Below the pieces are notes generated by a model, which saw nothing but the letters and a program-made list of their open reading frames with translations, was not told the DNA's origin and ran no database searches. From the NCBI GenBank assembly GCA_964560875.1, contig CAZLMW010000108.1, positions 1 to 27,318 on the forward strand: a DNA stretch of 27,318 bases, given 5' to 3'. This DNA is from CAZLMW01 sp964560875. Lineage in GTDB: Bacteria > Myxococcota_A > UBA9042. Positions 16,282 through 23,100 of the stretch are shown piece by piece. The number at the start of each line of letters is the position of its first letter. The stretch's first letter is position 1. Both the position numbers and the translations under genes were made by a program.

Positions 16282-18399
16282 TCAGTTGTTCTTGGCGCCG
16301 GCCTTGATCCACGCCTTGAGAAGCGCGAGGGACGCGTTGTTAATCCCCGGCGACTTCTTGGGCATCTTGCCGCCGCAGCTGAGCGGTTCGCCCTGGCCGA
16401 CCTTGCTGATAATCGTGCTCTTGGAGACGTCGCCGGGCACCACGAGCTTGCCGCCGCAGAAAAAGCCCGTGGTGATGGTGTTGTACGTCGCGTTCTTGCC
16501 GTTGTAGCTGCCGTGACAGCTGCTGCAGCCCTCGTTGGCGAACGCCTTGGCGTAGACCTCGGACCACTTCGGGCCGCAGCTGCCCTTGCCGTTGCATTTG
16601 CCGGTCGTGCAGACGTCGTTGGTCGTGCACGCGTCGCCGTCGTTGCACTTGGTGCCGTCGTTGAGCGGCAGCATCGAGCACACCCCGTTGCCGGTATTGC
16701 AGGTGTTCTTGGTGCAGGCCGTGTCGTTGCCCTTGGGGCAGGTGATGATGGAGGCGGGATCGATCGCGCATTTGGGTTGGCTGCCCGACTTGTCGCACTT
16801 GGCCACGCCGTTGCACTTGTTGCCGTCGTCCTTGGCCGCGCAGTCGGCGTTGACCTTGCATTCGCAGACTGTCGTTCCCGACGTGCACTTGCCGTCGGCG
16901 CAGGTGTTGTTGACGGTGCACTTGTCCCCGTCGTCGCACAGCACCGTGATGGGCTTTTTCGTGGGTGGATTCAGCTCGTAGCGGCAGGCCTTGCCGACGC
17001 AGGCCTTGGTCGCCTTCTCGATCGGCGCGGGCGCGCACTTGGCGGTCTTGGCCGCGCAGGCGTTAACCAAACAAGCGGTGTCCTTGGCGCTGTCGCAGCT
17101 CACCTCGCTGCCCTTCTTCAGCTCGCAGTCCCCGGTCAGCTTGTTGCAGCCCACGACGCCGTTGCAGAGGTTGCCGTCGTCTTTGCCCGCGCACTCCGCG
17201 TCCGACTTGCAGCCGCAGGTGTCGGTCCCCGGTTTGCAGGTGCCGGCGAGGCAGACGTCGCCGACCGTGCACTTGTCACCGTCGGTGCAGGCGACGCCGT
17301 TGGTGGCGGCGGACTTCGCGCACTTGCCGGTCTTGGGCACGCAGGCGTTGACCATGCACTCGGTCGCGGCGGCGGGGCAGGAGACCACCGAGCTCTTCTT
17401 GATCTTGCAGGCGTGCTGGCCGGGGATGGTCGTGTCGCAGTAGAGGGTGCCGTTGCAGGGGTTGCCGTCCTCTTGTTTGGCGCAGTCGGCGTCGGCCTGG
17501 CAGGCGCAAGCGTTGACGCCCTTGCACGCCCCCTTCGCGCACGCGTCACCGACCGAGCAGAGGTTGCCGTCGCTGCACGGCGCGCCGTCGGGGACCGGCG
17601 TCTTCTTGCAGGTACCGCTGGCCTTGTTGCAGATGACCTTGGCGCACGCGGTGTCGGTGGCCGAGCTGCAGGTGACGACGGTCGCGGCGTTGACGCGGCA
17701 GGTGTACGGAAACGACTTCTTGTCGCAGTACAGGGTGCCGTTGCAGGGGTTGCCGTCTTCAAATCCGGTGCAGTCGGTGTCGTTATGGCATTGGCACCAC
17801 GACGCCTTGCCCACTGCCTCACAAGCACCGGCGTTGCAGGAGCTATCGACCGTGCACGGGTCGGCGTCGATGCAGGGTGTGCCCTTGGCGGCGGGGACCA
17901 GCGCGCATTTGCCGGTCTTGGGGTCGCAGGTCGACGTTGCGCAGACGGTGTTGTCAGCGGTCGGACAAAGCACGGCGGTTCCGGGTTGCACCCCACACTT
18001 GTGCAGCTTCGGGTGGCAGTGCACGAGGCCGTTGCACGGGTCGCCGTCGTCGAGATGCGCGCAATCCGCGTTGACCTGGCACTCGGGGGGCGGACCCTTG
18101 GGACCGGCGTCGACGGCCGCCTCTGAATCGGGGGAAGCGCTGCCGGAATCGACCGATCCGCCCGTGTCCGCGGGCCCGGCATCTGCGTTGGTGGCGGTGT
18201 CTGTGCTGCCGGCATCGATAGGCCCGGCGTCCAATGCCCCGCCGTCCTTGTCATCGGCGGACTCCGGTTCGGGGGTCGTGCCGCAGCCCGCGACCGATGC
18301 GGTGAGGAAGGGGGCGGTCAGGAAGAGGGCGGCGGGGAAGAGAGCGGTGGCGCAGGTTCGGATCGCGACGGTGTCGCCGCGAAGAGGTCGGACAGACAT
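16282..18399 (-). CDS. Cys-rich lipoprotein with C-terminal c-type cytochrome domain, 705 aa
   Basis: Signal peptide with lipobox SVAGC, then a Glu/Asp/Ala/Gly linker to about residue 100. Five Cys-rich modules follow (about 105-610), each running C-x-x-(D/N)-x-(D/E)-C, DDGN-x-CNG, DT-x-C, TG-x-C, then C-x-DGD-x-CT. They match, in the same order, the N-terminal modules of the next gene downstream. The last 95 residues are different: CSSCH (Cys625, Cys628, His629) is a covalent heme-binding site, and Met679 in GGKMPKKS is a good axial ligand, with a final helix ending LKAWIKAGAKNN. This resembles short cytochrome c domains of the PSCyt1 kind (inference). The start is the ATG at 18399, with GGAG 5 bases upstream and a proper leader; the longer frame upstream has no leader. 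It is probably exposed at the outer membrane and redox-active; partner unknown. Confidence 0.92.
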   Translation of the reverse strand: MSVRPLRGDTVAIRTCATALFPAALFLTAPFLTASVAGCGTTPEPESADDKDGGALDAGPIDAGSTDTATNADAGPADTGGSVDSGSASPDSEAAVDAGPKGPPPECQVNADCAHLDDGDPCNGLVHCHPKLHKCGVQPGTAVLCPTADNTVCATSTCDPKTGKCALVPAAKGTPCIDADPCTVDSSCNAGACEAVGKASWCQCHNDTDCTGFEDGNPCNGTLYCDKKSFPYTCRVNAATVVTCSSATDTACAKVICNKASGTCKKTPVPDGAPCSDGNLCSVGDACAKGACKGVNACACQADADCAKQEDGNPCNGTLYCDTTIPGQHACKIKKSSVVSCPAAATECMVNACVPKTGKCAKSAATNGVACTDGDKCTVGDVCLAGTCKPGTDTCGCKSDAECAGKDDGNLCNGVVGCNKLTGDCELKKGSEVSCDSAKDTACLVNACAAKTAKCAPAPIEKATKACVGKACRYELNPPTKKPITVLCDDGDKCTVNNTCADGKCTSGTTVCECKVNADCAAKDDGNKCNGVAKCDKSGSQPKCAIDPASIITCPKGNDTACTKNTCNTGNGVCSMLPLNDGTKCNDGDACTTNDVCTTGKCNGKGSCGPKWSEVYAKAFANEGCSSCHGSYNGKNATYNTITTGFFCGGKLVVPGDVSKSTIISKVGQGEPLSCGGKMPKKSPGINNASLALLKAWIKAGAKNN

Positions 18400-18501
18400 G
18401 CAAGCTCCGTAGCCGTGCTGCGCGGGTCGCGAAGAGCGGGAGGACCGGCCGGATTCGCGCGGCGCCGCAGCTGAGCAGATGGACATGGGCGGGGGTGTCC
18501 A

Positions 18502-18530
18502 AGCGTACAACACCCGCCGGTTCGTCCCAA
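18502..18530 (-). promoter_or_regulatory. Promoter candidate for the cytochrome-lipoprotein
   Basis: On the minus strand TTGGGA (18525-18530; 4 of 6 to TTGACA), then 17 bases, then TACGCT (18502-18507). Transcription would start near 18495, leaving about 96 nt of leader before the ATG at 18399. The -10 hexamer is identical to the one proposed before the giant lipoprotein gene. Confidence 0.4.
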
Positions 18531-18684
18531 AAACGGGCCGAGCAACACAGCGTTCGAAAAGTCGCGATCCCGCACATTCCCGAACGGGAACAATCCGGGG
18601 TTCTTTCCTTTGATTCGCTCGTCGACCTGGCGCGTGCGCCGTTCGTGGACGACGAGCCGCGTCTGCGGCCCCTGGCGCGCTTGC

Positions 18685-18722
18685 TTGACCGGATGGCCGC
18701 CACATGATGTACAGTTGTACAT
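18685..18722 (+). promoter_or_regulatory. Promoter and operator palindrome abutting the regulator start codon
   Basis: TTGACC (18685-18690), 17 bases, then TGTACA (18708-18713) as a possible -10. The perfect 16-bp palindrome ATGTACAGTTGTACAT... read as ATGTACA-GT-TGTACAT occupies 18707-18722, covering the -10 and ending directly against the ATG at 18723. There is no Shine-Dalgarno, and the predicted transcription start falls about on the ATG, so the mRNA may be leaderless. The arrangement fits self-repression by the XRE protein encoded next (inference). Confidence 0.55.
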
Positions 18723-19310
18723 ATGGATGTATCGGCCCGCATTCGAAGCTGGAGAGAAGAGCGAGGACTCACCCAAACCGAGCTCGCCGAGCGGATGGGC
18801 GTGGATCAGAGCTACATCTCAAGCTACGAGAGCGGACGCAGGTCCCCGGGCCTGAATGTGCTCGAACGCATCGCTGGTGGTCTGGGAAGCGAGCTGCGCT
18901 TGGGGCTGGAACCGTCGCTCCGCGCCACTGGATGGACCCCGTTGACGTTGGCGAGCCTCGGCGACCACGTCGCGCAAGAGGAAGACATCGAGCGCAGCCG
19001 GCGCCTCGTACTTGAGTTCGTCACTGGCTACGCTGGCACCGATGTGCGCTACCGCCGCTCACTCGTCGCGCAGCGCCCCGACCTCGATCGTGGCCCCTGG
19101 GCAGCACTGCTCGCTGGATTGGCGGAGCACTACGCTTTCTGGGATGAGTTCGAGCCGCCCGACTGGTGTCGCGAGTCGGCGCGCTTCCTGTCACAGGCCT
19201 GGTACCTGGTCGATGGTGCGCGGATGCGGCGTCGCGCACGTCTCGGTTCCCCGGCGGCCTTTGCGCGTCGGCTCGTATTCCTCGACCCCACAGATCTGGA
19301 GCGGGTATGA
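18723..19310 (+). CDS. XRE-family regulator, probable antitoxin, 195 aa
   Basis: Residues 5-57 form a Cro/C1-type helix-turn-helix: the TQTELAERMGVDQSYISSYESG core contains the recognition helix. The C-terminal 130 residues (with PDWCRESARFL and SPAAFARRLVFLDPTDLERV) are of the type seen in regulators paired with DUF6036 nucleotidyltransferases; this pairing is recalled, not searched. The stop overlaps the next start (ATGA, 19307-19310), so the two are probably made together, as in type II toxin-antitoxin operons. The gene should repress its own promoter through the TGTACA palindrome just before its ATG. The start is the ATG at 18723, with no ribosome binding site. The DNA-binding call is firm; the antitoxin role is inferred from context. 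Confidence 0.85.
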   Translation: MDVSARIRSWREERGLTQTELAERMGVDQSYISSYESGRRSPGLNVLERIAGGLGSELRLGLEPSLRATGWTPLTLASLGDHVAQEEDIERSRRLVLEFVTGYAGTDVRYRRSLVAQRPDLDRGPWAALLAGLAEHYAFWDEFEPPDWCRESARFLSQAWYLVDGARMRRRARLGSPAAFARRLVFLDPTDLERV

Positions 19311-19837
19311 GTGGACCGCTGCTCTCCAAACGCAAGCTGCTCGACGCATTTGGCCGAGTAGGCGACAAGCTGCGACGCCGCGGCGTTGTAGGCGAGATCC
19401 ACGTCGTGGGCGGGGCGGTCATGGTTTTGGAGCATGCAAGCCGGGATGGCACACGCGACGTCGACTGCGGCGAAGTGGAGCCGCACGGGGAGGTGATGGC
19501 GGCGTCTTTCGCGGTGGCGACCGAGCTTGGTCTTCCACAAAGCTGGCTGAATCAACAAGCCAGCGCGTACGTGCCGGCCAATGCGCCATGGCAGCGGAGC
19601 GCCAGCTTTGATCACCCAAATCTACGCATCTACGCCATCGAGCCCGGCGCGCTGCTGGCGATGAAGGTGCTGGCCGGTCGCGCCAGTGACGTGGCAGATA
19701 TCCGGTTTCTGCTCAAGTTGTTGGGGCTGCATGAACGCAGCGCAGCGCTCGCGTTGATCGCTTCAGTCTTCCCCGGTGAGCGGCTCGCAGCGCGCCAACT
19801 CGACGCTCTCGACGATGCGTTGGACTCGCTCGAGTGA
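19307..19837 (+). CDS. DUF6036-like nucleotidyltransferase, probable toxin, 176 aa
   Basis: A compact Pol-beta-type nucleotidyltransferase fold is suggested by VVGGAVMV (Gly35-Gly36) and the metal-binding TRDVD (Asp51, Asp53). The downstream LNQQASAYVP and the C-terminal AMKVLAGRASDVADIRFLLKLLGL fit DUF6036, a family often found behind an XRE-type partner. Related nucleotidyltransferase toxins add nucleotides to tRNA or proteins; the target here is unknown. I chose the ATG at 19307 because it overlaps the regulator stop as ATGA and gives a protein starting right at the domain; an in-frame start at 19166 would lie inside the regulator gene. Codon use is like the neighbours. Confidence 0.82.
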   Translation: MSGPLLSKRKLLDAFGRVGDKLRRRGVVGEIHVVGGAVMVLEHASRDGTRDVDCGEVEPHGEVMAASFAVATELGLPQSWLNQQASAYVPANAPWQRSASFDHPNLRIYAIEPGALLAMKVLAGRASDVADIRFLLKLLGLHERSAALALIASVFPGERLAARQLDALDDALDSLE

Positions 19838-19970
19838 TTTTCGGGCGGGGTGTTCGCGGTGGATGAAGCCCAGGAGCTCGCCTTGCGTCTCGTCGTAGCG
19901 CCCAAGGACAAGTTGGAGAACCCGGAGCAGTACGAAGCCGACGTACGCTCCGCTCACTACCTGGTTCCGC
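19838..19970 (+). other. Gap with an unassigned open frame
   Basis: No gene can be assigned. The + strand frame from GTG at 19850 reads plausibly as protein for about 40 residues (VDEAQELALRLVVAPKDKL, then LENPEQYEADVRSAHYLVPL). It is in the same frame as the upstream nucleotidyltransferase, behind its TGA. It then runs into the antisense of the GGDEF remnant and becomes Arg-rich. It may be another decayed gene piece or chance. Confidence 0.25.
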
Positions 19971-20165
19971 TCATGCGCCAGCCCACGCCACCCGGCCGCC
20001 GCCGGCGCGCTTGGCGACGTACATTGCACCGTCGGCCCGGGAGAGGAGCGACTCGGCCGTGTCGTTCGCTCGCAGCGTGGCGACGCCGGCGCTGATCCGC
20101 GGCGCCATGACAACCCCGGCGTCGACGCGCGTGGGCTCTTGATGTAGTGGCGCGGGCCGGGTCCG
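19971..20165 (-). pseudogene. Remnant of a GGDEF (diguanylate cyclase) domain C-terminus
   Basis: In the minus frame ending with TGA at 19971-19973 the translation contains RISAGVATLRAND, then ESLLSRADGAMYVAKRAGG and a short tail RVAWAGA. This is the last part of a GGDEF domain: the S-x-G-V-A strand, the LL-x-RAD-x-A-MY-x-AK-x-G helix and the final strand. The GG(D/E)EF active-site loop and the first 100 or more residues are missing. The frame is closed upstream at 20168 by the TAG of the large lipoprotein gene, which is in the same frame. A 45-codon ATG frame from 20108 is possible but could not form the enzyme. It is best read as the stub of a gene cut by a rearrangement. Confidence 0.75.
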
Positions 20166-23100
20166 CTATTGGAGCCAGATTCGCAGCCCATAGCTCGACG
20201 CGTGCTTGCCGGCGTTTGTGCCATAGGGCATCTCGAGCTTCGTCGCCTTGGCCGCCGGACTGAGCGCCGCACCGGTATTGTTCGCGCGCCACACGCCGAC
20301 GTTCGAGGCCTGCATCAGACCATTGTTCGCGCTACCGAAGACGCCGTCGCCGCCGGGGTCAACCGGGACCGCATACGCGCCGCCATTGAGGTTGGAGACG
20401 AGCAGCGAGTCGGTCGAACCAGGCAGGCCGGCGATGCGACCGAATGTGTACGCGATGGAACACGCCGGCGTGTCTTTGCAGACGCTGGGCCGGTATCGCT
20501 TCAACTCTGTGTTGCCGACCGACGCGGGTGCCGCCGTGATGGTCAGTCGTTTGCCGACAGCGCCGTCGCTGGACCTGCACGTCTCGCTCTGCCCGAACTC
20601 TGAATACAGGCACATGCGCAGATGCTTGCCACCGCCTGCCGCGACCAGCGCTTTGACGAAACCGGGCCCGACGGCCGCGGAAACATGTTTGCCGAGTTTG
20701 GGCGAGACGACAGCGCTTCCGGTTTGCCATTGCGTCGTCTTCTTGGCGTCTTCGATGTACCAGCCAGCGGCCAACGGCGCGCTGGTATTGGGCATATCGT
20801 CGAGCTCGCTGTCGTAGAAGTTGAAGAGCAGCGCTTTGCCGCCGTTTTTCATGTCGCAATGCAGTTTCGCGGGGAGCACGGGGCCAGCGCCATCGGGGTC
20901 CAGCAGATACAGGCCGTCACCGGAGCTCTTGTTCTTGGCCAGCACGTCCTTGCACGTCTTGCCCGCCGGCGCCACGCATTTGCCGGCTACGCAGGCGCCG
21001 CCATTGCCGCATGCCGTGAACGTGGGACCCGGGGTGTTCTGGCAGCCGCCCGAGCCGGTGCAGGTATCCCAGGTGCAGGGGTTGCCATCGTCGCAGTCTG
21101 CGGGCTTCTTTCCAACGCAGTTTGAGCCGTGCTTTGAGCATTGGACCGCCCAGGGGTCGAGATGCACCGCGAGCCTCTTGTACGTCACGTATTTGCCTGA
21201 TCCGTACCCTACGTAGCCGCCGTTGGGTGTCCCCGAGAACAGCTTGACGTTGACCAGCGCCGTGGTCGCGGTGTGCTTCACATTGGCGAACACGTCGTAG
21301 AATCGGAGCCGCCCAAGCGCGCCCGTCGAGCCCATGACGGCGAATCCGCCGTTGAGCCGCGGCGCCACCCGCATGCCGAGATCTTTGGTCCAGACGAGTT
21401 TGCCATCGTTGTCGATCATGTAGACCTGAGTGGTCTTGTACGACGTGATGACGTAGCCAGCCGTTGTCGCAGCGAGCCCGCCAAAGACGTCGTCATTCGC
21501 CCATTGGCTGAGCCCCATGGACTGCTTGGACGTCCAGGACCAGGTCGTCGTTCCCGTGGCCGTCGCGCTCCGCAGATGCAGGTGTGTTGACCAGTTCTTG
21601 CCCGACGGACGCCACAGTTGCCCGGCAAGCACGGTGCCGCCGCCTTTAACGTGAGCGATATCGAACACCACTGAGCGGTCTTTGCCCGCCGCGAAGATCT
21701 GTGGATTGCCAATCGTGCCAGTGGCGCTGACCAACGCGACCATTGCGTGATGCTTGCCGTCCTCGCCGTACACCATTACCGAGCCATCGGGCCGCACGCT
21801 GCCGCCCTTGAGCTGGCCCTGAACTCCTGTGTTGCTTGCGCTCTTGAACCAGAGGCGGCTTGCCCAGCCGTCATAAAGGGCGAGCTGCCGCGAACGCCCG
21901 ATCAGCATGATGTCACCCGATGACAGACCGACGGCGTCCGCCCACTCGAGGTACTTGCCCGTCGCCCCGTCCTGCGCGCTGGCTTTCCATCGCACCTGCC
22001 CGCTCGGCGCTAAGCGGACCAAACGAGCGCTCGTCTGGTAGCCGCCGGTGGTCAACAGCCTATGGGAGGCGATCCCGACCAAGTCGCCATCCGGAAGCCC
22101 CCTGATTCGCTTGACGTCGAGGGTGCCGGTCTTCTTGTCGTCGTTGCAGTAGTACGTGCACGACTTCCAGTGGTCGACCGTGATGTGGGTAGCAGATTCC
22201 TGCTCGCCACCGGCCTTGCACACGCCCGAGTTGCACTTTGCGCCGAGGAAGCACTTCCCCGCGCCGCTCTTGCACGGCGACGCGTTGAGCTTGGGTTTGC
22301 CGCCACAACCGATCCCCTGCTCGCAGGAGTCCCAGGTGCATTCGTTGCTGTCGGAACAGCCCTTTTTCGCCTGTGCTGCGCACTTTCCAGCGGCCTTGCA
22401 ACCGGCGTAGCCCCAGCGGTCGGTTCGTAGCCGCCACCGACCTGACACTTTCCCTGCCGTACCGCTATGCCCTGCGACTTCGAAAGCATCCTTCCCGTGC
22501 CCGGCGATCGCTGTCACGGTCACCGGTGACGAACCAACGTGATAGCGCTGTCCGGTCACCGTGCCCTTGCCATCAACGAAGCCAAACCACGCGACGGACT
22601 TGGTCTGGCTGGCCAGCTTGCCGCTCGCCGAGATCAGAAAGCCGGAGTGCGACCGCACCATCCCGCCGATGACGACCCCGGCGGCGCCTGGCACTTGGAC
22701 GGACCAGAGGGCGACGCGCTTGACCGCGTCGATTCCGCGCATTCTCAGCTTGTTCTTATTGGCCGCCGACGTGGTCGCCACCGTGTAGATCATCCGCTTG
22801 TCGGCGACGAGCGCTTCGATGCGACCCTCGGTGAGCTGTACTGTCCCTGTGTTCTGCCCCTTCGCGTTGATCATCCACAGAAACTCCGATGGTTTGGAGT
22901 TGTAGGTCTTCTTCCACGTGCCGCCCGCGACGAAACGACCGCTGCCGTCTGACACGATCGCGCGAATGTCCGGCCGGTTGCTGCTGCTCGAGTAGCTCGC
23001 GGTCCACAGCTGTTTGCCTTTGCTGTCGCTGCCAAATACGGAGCTGGGCACGAACGTTGGTGCTTGGGGAGCAGATGTGGCCGCGATGGCGGCGAGCATA

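Larger units (their letters stand above)
18400..18722. other. 323-bp divergent intergenic region
   Basis: It separates the leftward cytochrome-lipoprotein from the rightward regulator/toxin pair. I see a leftward promoter candidate (18502-18530), an inverted repeat TTCCCG-AA-CGGGAA at 18577-18590 that could bind a dimeric regulator, and the operator/promoter next to the regulator start (18685-18722). A 70-codon + strand frame (18495-18707) crosses all of these but has no ribosome binding site and no recognisable content, so I do not call it a gene. Confidence 0.7.

Noticed and set aside
18495..18707. 70-codon + strand frame before the XRE gene
   Set aside because: It crosses the leftward promoter and the inverted repeat, has no ribosome binding site and no recognisable protein pattern.
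19763..20272. 169-codon minus frame overlapping the nucleotidyltransferase and lipoprotein ends
   Set aside because: It is Arg/Ser/Pro-rich and in a different frame from the recognisable GGDEF remnant; it is a shadow.
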